From a virus, in IMG/VR virus record IMGVR_UViG_3300042889_000685, positions 1 through 27,561 of that record: a stretch of DNA of 27,561 nt. One strand, written 5' to 3'. Under the pieces are notes generated by a model. That model saw nothing but the letters and a program-made list of their open reading frames with translations. It ran no database searches and had not been told where the DNA came from. A program made the translations under genes and the position numbers. Positions 1 to 6,205 of the stretch are shown here, piece after piece. Every line of letters starts with the position of its first letter. Positions within the stretch are counted from its first letter, which is position 1.

Positions 1-230
1 ACAATGTTGAAACACTAGATGCATTGATCGATATCTTGGTTGTTACTATTGGCGCTATCCACAGTGCAGGATACGATGCTGAAGGTGCCTGGAAAGAAGT
101 TATGGCTACTAACTTTGCCAAGATTGACAAAGACACTGGCAAGGTTCGCAAGCGCGAAGATGGTAAGGTTCTTAAGCCATTAGGCTGGACTGCCCCTAAC
201 TTAGTGAGATTCATAAATGAAAAAAATTAA
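1..230 (+). CDS. MazG/PRA-PH-like NTP pyrophosphohydrolase, 5' partial
   Basis: The reading frame is open from base 3, so the start codon lies left of the window. About 75 residues remain, beginning NVETLDALIDILVVTIGAI. The visible part matches the C-terminal half of phage all-alpha NTP pyrophosphohydrolases: a helix with the LIDILVVTIGA pattern carrying a conserved acidic residue, then GYDAEGAWKEVMATNFAK, and an ending rich in K and G with GWTAPNL. Family members hydrolyse nucleoside triphosphates to monophosphates and pyrophosphate. In phages they are thought to tune nucleotide pools or clear alarmones. Substrate cannot be told from this fragment. The stop lies 14 bp inside the next gene, so the two are probably translationally coupled. 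The metal-binding ExxE motif of the N-terminal half is outside the window. Confidence 0.7.
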   Translation, partial: NVETLDALIDILVVTIGAIHSAGYDAEGAWKEVMATNFAKIDKDTGKVRKREDGKVLKPLGWTAPNLVRFINEKN

Positions 231-666
231 AACACGCCTGGACAAAAATGGCAACAACGTAGAAATCTGGTGGGCCGGAAACATATCCTTCACCCCAGTG
301 GTACCATTATTTCTCAGAGTGCAGGCTGAACTTATAGAAAACAAATTAGGACTACCAGTATTCGTTTTTAAAAATACCAACAGTGTAGTATGGGCGCAAG
401 ACTTGGATGGTAAAGTATTAGGCGGAATATGCTACGAGTATCAAATCCCCACTCGTACTGGCCACATTATCCTGAACTTTACCGACCCAGATCATCGTGG
501 CCAAGGTATCAATGCAATGTGCCACCCTTGTTTTGAAGAAGATGTTAGACGTCAAGGTGCTACCAGTTTAGCAAGTGTTGTCAATGTATTAAACGAATCG
601 GGTATTCGGGCTTCGACGAAGGCAGGTATGATGCCAGCTTCGTATCGAATGCACAAATCATTATAA
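217..666 (+). CDS. GNAT-family N-acetyltransferase
   Basis: 149 residues, matching a single GNAT domain. The central strand HIILNFTD (83-90) leads into the acetyl-CoA pyrophosphate loop DPDHRGQGIN (90-99), followed by helix AMCHPCFEEDVRRQG, strand SLASVVN and the late motif VNVLNESGIRASTKAGM, where the Asn-Ser pair and the following helix are typical of motif B. The usual RxxGxG/A loop reads R-G-Q-G-I-N here, so the last small residue is replaced by Asn. The enzyme should transfer an acyl group from acyl-CoA to an amine; the substrate is unknown. The start overlaps the preceding gene by 14 bp. Roles in modifying host proteins or phage nucleotides are possible but not shown by sequence. Confidence 0.75.
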   Translation: MKKIKTRLDKNGNNVEIWWAGNISFTPVVPLFLRVQAELIENKLGLPVFVFKNTNSVVWAQDLDGKVLGGICYEYQIPTRTGHIILNFTDPDHRGQGINAMCHPCFEEDVRRQGATSLASVVNVLNESGIRASTKAGMMPASYRMHKSL

Positions 667-676
667 GGAGTTAGCT

Positions 677-871
677 ATGCACCATCCGGATAGTTTACAG
701 CGGCACATTAGCCACTTAGAAGAGAGCCATACCAAGTTAGAAAAGGAATTATTGATCCTTGAAGAACATCATCAAAACGATACTCCAGTGGCCATTGGTA
801 TTAAGAAAAAGAAATTATACATCAAAGACGAGCTAACTCGTTGTAGACAAACCCTTGTTAGTATGTTATAA
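677..871 (+). CDS. Small DUF465/YdcH-like protein
   Basis: 64 residues, charged and helical. The pattern HISHLEESHTKLEKELLILE, then HH, then a Lys-rich segment IKKKKLYIKDEL, matches the YdcH/DUF465 family, in which two helices form an antiparallel hairpin (H-L-E-x-x-H-x-x-L-x-x-x-I ... L-K-K-x-K-L-x-L-K-D-E). The biochemical function of the family is unknown; members are widespread in Proteobacteria. A strong Shine-Dalgarno AAGGAG (665-670) overlaps the stop of the acetyltransferase and sits 6 nt before the ATG. The coding region ends 7 bp before the gp47 start, so it belongs to the same transcription unit. Confidence 0.65.
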   Translation: MHHPDSLQRHISHLEESHTKLEKELLILEEHHQNDTPVAIGIKKKKLYIKDELTRCRQTLVSML

Positions 872-878
872 TACATCT

Positions 879-1901
879 ATGACTCAACCTTTTAAGAAAG
901 CTGCATGCTTTACTGATATCCATTTTGGCCTACGCAATAATAGTCGTACTCATAATGATGATTGTGAAAACTTTATCAAATGGATGACTACTGAAGCTAA
1001 GAAGGAAGGGGCCGAAACAGCCATCTTCCTTGGTGACTGGCACAACAATAGATCCACTGTAAACGTAAGCACATTAAACTACACCACTTCAAATATCAAG
1101 TATCTCTCGGAAAACTTCGAAAAGGTGTATGTTATTATGGGTAACCACGATCTTGCATATCGAGAGAAGCGTGAGATCAATTCCTTGCCGTTTGCCAAAC
1201 ATCTAAGTAATGTTGTACTTGTTGACGAACAGTTGACTATCGGAGACATGACTATTGTCCCGTGGTTAGTTGGCGACGAGTGGGAAGATATGAAGAAGCT
1301 AAAGAGTCGCTATGTGTTTGGACACTTTGAGCTTCCACATTTTAAAATGAATGCTATGGTAGAAATGCCAGATCATGGCGGGCTTAATGCCGGACACTTT
1401 CCTAATCAAGAACTTGTGTTCTCTGGACATTTTCACAAGCGCCAGCGCAAAGGCAACATTGTGTACATGGGAAATTGCTTCCCACACAACTATGCAGATG
1501 CCTGGGATGATGAACGTGGATGTATGTTCTTAGAGTACGGTGGGCAACCTGACTTTCGTACTTGGCCCGATGCACCAAAGTTTAAAACACTTACATTGAC
1601 GCAAGCCATTGATCGGCATGAAGAATTGTTTGATGCACAAACGTTTGCTCGAGTGACAATTGACGTAGACATCTCATTTGAGGAGGCTACATATATTAAA
1701 GAGCAATGGGCAGAAACGTATAACATGCGTGAACTGAGTCTAGTTCCTGGAAAGAAAGAAGAACACGCAACTGAATGGACAGGCGGAGAAATCCAATTTG
1801 AATCAGTTGATGCAATTGTATTGAATCAGATCCAAGCAATCGATTCTGACGTTATTGACCGTAATATGCTATCACAAATCTATCAAGGACTTACACATTG
1901 A
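879..1901 (+). CDS. 47: Recombination endonuclease subunit gp47 (SbcD/Mre11-like)
   Basis: 341 residues, close to T4 gp47 (about 339). It has a calcineurin-like metallophosphoesterase fold with all metal motifs in order: D13-x-H15 (FTDIHFG), G-D53-W-H-N56, G-N89-H90-D91, H149 (FGHFE) and G-H184-F-H186. With gp46 it forms the Mre11/Rad50-type complex that resects DNA ends for recombination-dependent replication and host DNA breakdown. I chose the ATG at 879 because the open frame upstream adds only nine residues from a TTG with no ribosome-binding site and the catalytic strand starts about ten residues after this Met. Its stop TGA overlaps the TTG start of gp46 (TTGA), implying coupled, stoichiometric synthesis. 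Confidence 0.93.
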   Translation: MTQPFKKAACFTDIHFGLRNNSRTHNDDCENFIKWMTTEAKKEGAETAIFLGDWHNNRSTVNVSTLNYTTSNIKYLSENFEKVYVIMGNHDLAYREKREINSLPFAKHLSNVVLVDEQLTIGDMTIVPWLVGDEWEDMKKLKSRYVFGHFELPHFKMNAMVEMPDHGGLNAGHFPNQELVFSGHFHKRQRKGNIVYMGNCFPHNYADAWDDERGCMFLEYGGQPDFRTWPDAPKFKTLTLTQAIDRHEELFDAQTFARVTIDVDISFEEATYIKEQWAETYNMRELSLVPGKKEEHATEWTGGEIQFESVDAIVLNQIQAIDSDVIDRNMLSQIYQGLTH

Positions 1902-3673
1902 TTAAGTTTAAGAATCTGACAATTAAAAACTTTATGAGCGTGGGCAATGTGACCCAGGCGCTTCGCATGGATCAGCATGGGCTAACCCTTGTACTCGGCA
2001 ATAACTTAGACTTAGGTGGTGATGGAGCTCGCAATGGCGTGGGTAAAACTACCATGGTCAATGCACTATCGTATGCTATCTACGGCACTGCACTGACTAG
2101 CATCCGTAAAGAAAACTTGATTAATAAGACCAACGCTAAGGCAATGCTGGTCACTGTTGAGTTCGAAAAGAATGGTGCAAAGTATCGTATTGAGCGTGGC
2201 CGCAAGCCTAACCTACTAAGATTCATTGTTGACGATCAAGAAGTGAGCGAAGCTGGTACTGATGAAGGTGCTGGCGAAAATCGTGTGACTCAAGAAGCTA
2301 TCGAACGTGTAATTGGTATGAGCAGCGAAATGTTCAAGCATTTAGTTGCACTCAATACATACACGCAGCCATTCCTGAGTCTTAAATCAAATGATCAACG
2401 TAATATCATCGAAGAGCTATTGGGCATTACACAGTTAAGCGAAAAGGCCGAGCTGCTTCGAGAACAAATTAAGATTAGCAAAGAAACAATTCGTGACGAA
2501 GAGTCTCGTATTAAAGCAATGCAAGAAAGCAACACTCGGGTGCAAAGTGCAATCGATGATCTTGAACGACGAAGTCGTACATGGTCTACTAAAAAAACTA
2601 CCGACTCAACTGCACTGGCTGTTGCAATCACCGAATTAGAAAATACTGATATTGAAACCGAGCTCGAGTCGCACCGTGCGTTAGCAACTTATAAAGAAAA
2701 CGAAAATCGTTTAAAGTTGGCAACTAAGGAACTGGCAACTCGACAAAGCAATGTTAAGAAACTACAAGAAGCATTATCACTTGCGCAGAAAAGTCTAGCT
2801 TCAATCAAAGAGCATCAGTGTCCAAGTTGCGGACAAGATGTACATGATGAAAAACATGACGAAATGGCAACGTCTGCTCAAGCAGCAGTGGACTTAACTG
2901 TCAATGCGCTGCAAGAAGAACACGGGTACCTTGCGCAATCTGACATGGTAGTTCGTAGTATTGGTCAATTGGGCGATCGCCCGCGCACCAAATATCAAAA
3001 TGTAGAAGATGCAGCAGCTCATAAGAATAACTTAGAAAATATCCGTAAGCAGCTAGATACAAAGGCTCAAGAAGAAGATCCGTATGCGGAACAAATTGAG
3101 TCAATGAAAAATACTGCTCTTGCATTGGTTAGCTGGGATGAAATTAACAGAGTAAGTAAGCTACTTGAGCATCAAGAGTTTTTGCTAAAACTATTAACCA
3201 GCAAAGACTCGTTTGTTCGAAAACGAATTATTGAACAAAACTTGGCGTATTTGAATCATAGATTGGGATACTACTTGGATAAGCTACAACTGCCGCATAC
3301 TGTTGCTTTTAGAAGCGACTTGGAAGTTGATATTAGCCAACTAGGACAAACTTTTGATTTTGATAATCTGAGTCGAGGAGAACGTAATCGACTAATTCTA
3401 GCATTGAGCTGGAGTTTTAGAGATGTGTATGAAAGCTTCACTGAGCCAATGAACTTGTTGTTTATCGACGAGTTGGTTGATTCTGGTATGGACAGTGTTG
3501 GTATTGAGCATTCAATGTCGGTACTGAAATCTATGGGACGAGAAATGAATCGTAATATTTTCTTAATCTCGCACCGTGATGAACTAGCAAGCAGAGTGAA
3601 TAACGTGCTTATGGTTGTCAAGGAAAATGGATTTACTATGCTAGAAGCTGATACACAAGTTAACGAAATTTAA
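1898..3673 (+). CDS. 46: Recombination endonuclease subunit gp46 (SbcC/Rad50-like ATPase)
   Basis: 591 residues, slightly longer than T4 gp46 (about 560). An SMC-type ATPase split by a coiled coil. Walker A GARNGVGKTT is at 43-52; two heptad-rich arms flank a zinc hook C308-P-S-C311; the ABC signature LSRGER is at 491-496; Walker B LLFIDE ends at D524-E525, followed by LVDSGMD (D-loop); SHRDE is the H-loop. ATP binding closes the dimer and regulates gp47 nuclease. The start is TTG inside the gp47 stop (TTGA); the first residues MIKFKNLTIKNFMSVG match the conserved N-terminus, so the TTG start is well supported. Partner: gp47 immediately upstream. Confidence 0.95.
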   Translation: MIKFKNLTIKNFMSVGNVTQALRMDQHGLTLVLGNNLDLGGDGARNGVGKTTMVNALSYAIYGTALTSIRKENLINKTNAKAMLVTVEFEKNGAKYRIERGRKPNLLRFIVDDQEVSEAGTDEGAGENRVTQEAIERVIGMSSEMFKHLVALNTYTQPFLSLKSNDQRNIIEELLGITQLSEKAELLREQIKISKETIRDEESRIKAMQESNTRVQSAIDDLERRSRTWSTKKTTDSTALAVAITELENTDIETELESHRALATYKENENRLKLATKELATRQSNVKKLQEALSLAQKSLASIKEHQCPSCGQDVHDEKHDEMATSAQAAVDLTVNALQEEHGYLAQSDMVVRSIGQLGDRPRTKYQNVEDAAAHKNNLENIRKQLDTKAQEEDPYAEQIESMKNTALALVSWDEINRVSKLLEHQEFLLKLLTSKDSFVRKRIIEQNLAYLNHRLGYYLDKLQLPHTVAFRSDLEVDISQLGQTFDFDNLSRGERNRLILALSWSFRDVYESFTEPMNLLFIDELVDSGMDSVGIEHSMSVLKSMGREMNRNIFLISHRDELASRVNNVLMVVKENGFTMLEADTQVNEI

Positions 3674-3682
3674 GGAAACAAC

Positions 3683-3874
3683 ATGACAAATCACGAAACA
3701 CTATTGGAACAATTTGAAGTATACAAGTCTGAGAACGAAAAGTTCACAGGCAAAGGTGTTAAGGCTGCTGCTGCCCGTGCTCGTAAGGCACTACAGGAAA
3801 TGTCCAAAGCGATCAAAGAACGCCGTAAAGAGATTACTGCTGAAAAAGAAGCACTAGCCGCTGCTCCAAAGTAA
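3683..3874 (+). CDS. Histone H1-like (Hc1-type) small basic protein
   Basis: 63 residues, helical, Lys/Arg/Ala-rich. The core FTGKGVKAAAARARKALQEM followed by KAIKERRKEI matches the Hc1 family consensus (K-G-N-K-A-A-G-T-R-A-R-K-A-L), first known from chlamydial nucleoid condensation proteins and common as single-domain proteins in T4-like phages of aquatic bacteria. It probably binds DNA non-specifically, perhaps in nucleoid remodelling or genome compaction; that role is inferred from the family. It starts 9 bp after gp46 behind a GGAA ribosome-binding site and its TAA is followed directly by the ATG of the next gene, so it is in the gp47-gp46 operon. Confidence 0.75.
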   Translation: MTNHETLLEQFEVYKSENEKFTGKGVKAAAARARKALQEMSKAIKERRKEITAEKEALAAAPK

Positions 3875-4303
3875 ATGGAATGGACCTATCAAGGTGCCAT
3901 TGTCGATACACTACCTGATGAATGCATTGGGTTTGTGTATCTCATTACTAATATCACCAATGGTAGAAAGTACGTTGGTAAAAAGTTGGCAAAGTTTGCT
4001 AAAACATCTGTGAAGACAGTAAAGCTAAAGAACGGCACCAAGAAGAAAAAGAAAATTAGATCCAAAGTGGACAGCGATTGGCGCGAGTACTATGGATCCA
4101 GTGAACATTTAACCAAAGACGTTGAACTATTAGGCAAGGACAACTTTAGCAGAGAGATACTACACTACTGCAACTCAAAAGCAGTGTGCTCGTATATTGA
4201 AGCAAAAGAACAGTTTGATAGAAAAGTACTCGAATCGCTAGACTACTACAATGGTCATATTAGCGTTAGGGTTCATGGCTCACATATTATTAATAAACTC
4301 TAA
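3875..4303 (+). CDS. SegE-like GIY-YIG domain protein (putative endonuclease)
   Basis: 142 residues. The N-terminal GIY-YIG element is degenerate: G19-F-V-Y22 stands for GIY and K32-Y-V-G35 for YIG, within GFVYLITNITNGRKYVGKK. The insertion of a very basic stretch (KLKNGTKKKKKIRSK) followed by DWREYYGSS and a later YIEAKEQF (Glu of the active site) is the arrangement of the SegE-type family in T4-like phages. Such proteins cut DNA or derive from homing endonucleases. No intron or separate DNA-binding domain is visible, so it is either a free-standing endonuclease or a domesticated nuclease working with the neighbouring gp46/47 pair. The ATG abuts the previous stop (TAAATG). Confidence 0.75.
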   Translation: MEWTYQGAIVDTLPDECIGFVYLITNITNGRKYVGKKLAKFAKTSVKTVKLKNGTKKKKKIRSKVDSDWREYYGSSEHLTKDVELLGKDNFSREILHYCNSKAVCSYIEAKEQFDRKVLESLDYYNGHISVRVHGSHIINKL

Positions 4304-4306
4304 AAA

Positions 4307-4892
4307 TAACACGAATGGCTGCTGAAAATGTAGCCACAATGATAATTACAACATAGCACTCATCTTAGACTAAACTGCTTAGTCCAGCAATCTGCGTTTA
4401 CCGCACACTCCTTAACACCACGTTAACCGCTAACTCCCCCAGACTCATTTACTACTGATAGGCTCGTGTCGCCGATATATGACACCCATAAAACCAGGCA
4501 CTAGGGTTGCGCTGGGGAAGGAACTTCTGTGCAGTAGCAGAGACTAAAACCACTATCCTTCACAGGACGTAGATCACTTGCTTGAAAAGATCTGGGTTTA
4601 GTATATGTAAAGCTAGAAAGAGTAGGCACTGCTGACAATTGCATCCTACATACTGTGTGCGTGAGTTCAACTAGATTCACATAGTAGCGTCATAATAAGA
4701 TGAGTGTAAAAGGGTACAGCGTGACCGCCCTAACTGGTAACAGTTGCTTTAGTTGAATGTGGCATTGGACTTCGGGTCAAAATGTTAATCTTAGTCCGTA
4801 AAGGGCTAAGTGTGACTGAAGCATCAGGTCAAGTATTCATCTTGTACTTCATTTAGTAAAACACATAACTTCTATCACAATAAATCGTGTTA
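4307..4892 (+). ncRNA. Candidate large structured RNA (GOLLD/ROOL-like or new class)
   Basis: The two ends are perfect reverse complements: TAACACGA (4307-4314) and TCGTGTTA (4885-4892), which would close a 586-nt RNA. Inside I can hand-fold: 4316-4322/4330-4336 (7 bp), 4368-4373/4379-4384 (6 bp), 4412-4416/4422-4426, 4466-4470/4481-4485, a three-way junction with outer helix 4543-4551/4594-4602 (one mismatch) enclosing 4556-4559/4564-4567 and 4571-4575/4589-4593, 4622-4626/4645-4649, 4651-4659/4678-4686 (9 bp), 4732-4736/4741-4745 with a GUAA tetraloop, 4763-4784 around UUCGG, 4790-4797/4803-4810 (8 bp) and 4831-4835/4845-4849. Three helices include a G-U pair only if the + strand is transcribed. 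No tRNA or tmRNA signatures were seen. Class assignment is inference; no promoter was identified. Confidence 0.55.
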
Positions 4893-4952
4893 ACTAAAAA
4901 AATTCTAGTTTATTAAAGTTGAATGAGTTAGAGCATAGCGATACGAAATTCA

Positions 4953-4971
4953 AGAGCGAAGCATTCGCTCT
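4953..4971. terminator. Strong hairpin between convergent units, possible leftward terminator
   Basis: AGAGCGAA, loop GCA, TTCGCTCT: an 8-bp perfect stem. On the minus strand it is followed by TTGAATTT, a weak T-rich tail, so it may end the leftward gp26/gp51-like transcript before it runs antisense into the candidate RNA. On the plus strand no T-run follows. It may alternatively be a 3' structural element of the RNA locus. Confidence 0.35.
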
Positions 4972-5000
4972 ACCAAGATAATATAAATGCATATCAATGA

Positions 5001-5222
5001 CTATGAGCGAGCAAACCCTTTTTTGCCGTACATTGCTTCTGTTCTTTCCTTGATAGTCTCACTGAGAATAGTTCTTTCAATATATGTCATGTCCCAGATT
5101 TCTGCTGGGCTAATTGCGCCCCAAATACTCAACATTGATACTTCTTTGATTAAGGCTCTTGATTCTGTTTCGATGTTGTCAACGAAGCGTTTAATTTTTG
5201 CCCCGTTAGTCCCGAGTGTCAA
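5001..5222 (-). CDS. Small baseplate-associated protein, possibly gp51-like
   Basis: 73 residues, mostly helical: MTLGTNGAKIKRFVDNIETE, then SMLSIWGAISPAEIWDMTYI followed by ERTILSETIKERTEAMYGKK. The W-G-x-I-S-x-x-E-I pattern before a charged helix resembles short tail/hub assembly factors. In T4, gene 51 (hub assembly catalyst) follows gene 26, and this gene follows the gp26-like gene in the same direction, so position suggests the same role; the sequence similarity is not strong enough for me to name it. The start is TTG within the gp26 stop (TTGA), the same coupling used by gp47/gp46; no ATG is available upstream without deep overlap. Overlapping plus-strand frames are shadows. Confidence 0.6.
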   Translation of the reverse strand: MTLGTNGAKIKRFVDNIETESRALIKEVSMLSIWGAISPAEIWDMTYIERTILSETIKERTEAMYGKKGFARS

Positions 5223-6112
5223 GAGCCTGCGCCGAAAAAACTTGTAGGATCAAATAACATGTCTGATGTATAAGGTTTATTGCAGAACTCACAGGTGACG
5301 TGCAGTGTTCTGGTAATACCAAATTCACTAAACCTTTTAATTTCAACGTCAAGTCTCTCGTTGCTGGCCCGATCTAAATTCTTAATCCACTCGCGAATGT
5401 GGTTGGTGTCAGTGACAACTATACCATCTGGCAATATAACTGACGTAATACTTTCTGCCAATACATCTTGACTCAATGCAATCAGCTGATTATAGCCTTT
5501 GTTAGCAACATCTGCTTTCTGTTCTAACGTTGCATCTTCTCGTGATTCAACACCTTGCATTTGACGCATCGTATCAAATTGTACACGCAACAATTTGCTT
5601 TGTGCAGCCAGTGTGTACGGTTTTAATATTACGTTAACACCATTGCTCAATGTAACATTGCCAATGTCTTCAGCAATTGGTTTCATTGTGCCAAGTACGC
5701 TGCCTAAACCCACAGTAACTCGTTGACTTCTGCCTTCGCTTTCGGTACAGTTATGATTGATTTCCAAATCCATATCGTCGCCATAACTGGTCATTCTCAT
5801 TGCAACTAAAATTGTGTCAATGTCCGGGGACGGGATTTCATTGACATCTTTAATGTCTGGGCACACTGAAGTAAGCACTTGTTTAAGAGCTTCACCATTG
5901 AGTAATGCGTCGGGATTTTTTAAGATAAGTTCGTCTTTGGCAGTCATTGGGTATACTGCTAATTCATTTGTATCAGATAACTTGGGTGTATTTTTATAAT
6001 AACGGCCGCCACTTGGCAACGTAATGTATGTTCCTGGTTTTCGGTAATATTGAAAGAGCGGGTTTGCTGCAACCTGTTTAATAGGTTTGTTTAGAGGGTT
6101 TGAGTTATCCAT
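5219..6112 (-). CDS. 26: Baseplate hub subunit, gp26-like (T4 baseplate protein family)
   Basis: 297 residues, longer than T4 gp26 (about 208). The N-terminal pattern NPLFQYYRKPGTYITLPSGG, then RYY, AVYPMTAKDELILKNPDALL, N-G-E-A and a cluster of SVCPDI is characteristic of the T4-like baseplate protein family that includes gp26, a component of the central hub of the baseplate. The C-terminus carries a C274-x-x-C277 pair (CEFCNKPY), maybe half of a metal site with C-containing NHNC in the middle. It is transcribed leftward from the control region at 6113-6205 and is coupled to the small downstream gene by a TTGA overlap. Confidence 0.8.
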   Translation of the reverse strand: MDNSNPLNKPIKQVAANPLFQYYRKPGTYITLPSGGRYYKNTPKLSDTNELAVYPMTAKDELILKNPDALLNGEALKQVLTSVCPDIKDVNEIPSPDIDTILVAMRMTSYGDDMDLEINHNCTESEGRSQRVTVGLGSVLGTMKPIAEDIGNVTLSNGVNVILKPYTLAAQSKLLRVQFDTMRQMQGVESREDATLEQKADVANKGYNQLIALSQDVLAESITSVILPDGIVVTDTNHIREWIKNLDRASNERLDVEIKRFSEFGITRTLHVTCEFCNKPYTSDMLFDPTSFFGAGS

Positions 6113-6128
6113 GTAGTTAATCCTTATC

Positions 6129-6136
6129 GGTAAATA
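6129..6136 (+). promoter_or_regulatory. Late-promoter-like box GGTAAATA for the 6206 gene
   Basis: GGTAAATA resembles the T4 late promoter core TATAAATA bound by the gp55 sigma factor. It lies 69 nt before the ATG at 6206 and points rightward. The same octamer occurs before the holin gene and before the 22210 fibre gene. Confidence 0.45.
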
Positions 6137-6161
6137 GGTGTGTAAACCTATTTCATAAACC

Positions 6162-6169
6162 TATTTATG
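6162..6169 (-). promoter_or_regulatory. Late-promoter-like box CATAAATA for gp26
   Basis: On the minus strand this reads CATAAATA followed by GG, matching the core seen at 21552 and the GG flank of the facing plus-strand box. It lies 49 nt upstream of the gp26 start. With the usual spacing the two transcripts from this region would overlap at their 5' ends by roughly a dozen bases. Confidence 0.4.
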
Positions 6170-6205
6170 TACAGTGTTAAAGGCTAAAGGACCGGATTTC
6201 TATAA

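Larger units (their letters stand above)
4304..5000. other. Gene-free convergent region
   Basis: 697 bp between the rightward GIY-YIG gene and the leftward gp51-like gene. I found no believable open reading frame on either strand; the ATGs I checked run into stops within a few codons. Instead it is dense in inverted repeats with short loops. Most of it (4307-4892) is annotated separately as a candidate structured RNA. The remainder (4893-5000) holds an AT-rich hairpin (4892-4896 with 4906-4910) and a strong 8-bp hairpin at 4953-4971. Confidence 0.8.
6113..6205. promoter_or_regulatory. Divergent control region with inverted repeats
   Basis: This 93-bp gap separates leftward gp26 from the rightward tape-measure-like gene. 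AAATAGGT (6132-6139) and ACCTATTT (6146-6153) form a perfect 8-bp inverted repeat with a 6-nt loop, and the motif AAACCTATTT occurs twice as a direct repeat (6144-6153 and 6157-6166). Each strand carries one TAAATA late-promoter-like box, annotated separately, so the inverted repeat partly reflects two facing copies of the same promoter sequence. Confidence 0.5.

Noticed and set aside
868-873. TATAAT -10-like hexamer before gp47
   Set aside because: No -35-like element at proper spacing, and it lies in the end of the DUF465-like gene within a tight operon.
4920-4975. tRNA-like or tmRNA-like sequence ending in TACCA
   Set aside because: The 5' and 3' ends do not pair as an acceptor stem, and no T-arm or anticodon arm can be drawn; the 3' part is the simple hairpin 4953-4971.
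4304-4986. Group I or group II intron
   Set aside because: The region lies between convergent genes and interrupts no coding sequence, and I see no domain V or conserved intron core.
4987-5247. Plus-strand open frame of 86 residues preceded by TATAAATG
   Set aside because: It lies antisense to the gp51-like gene and the gp26 end, whose frames are coupled and protein-like; the plus frame has no recognisable features. The TATAAATG could still be a promoter-like chance match.
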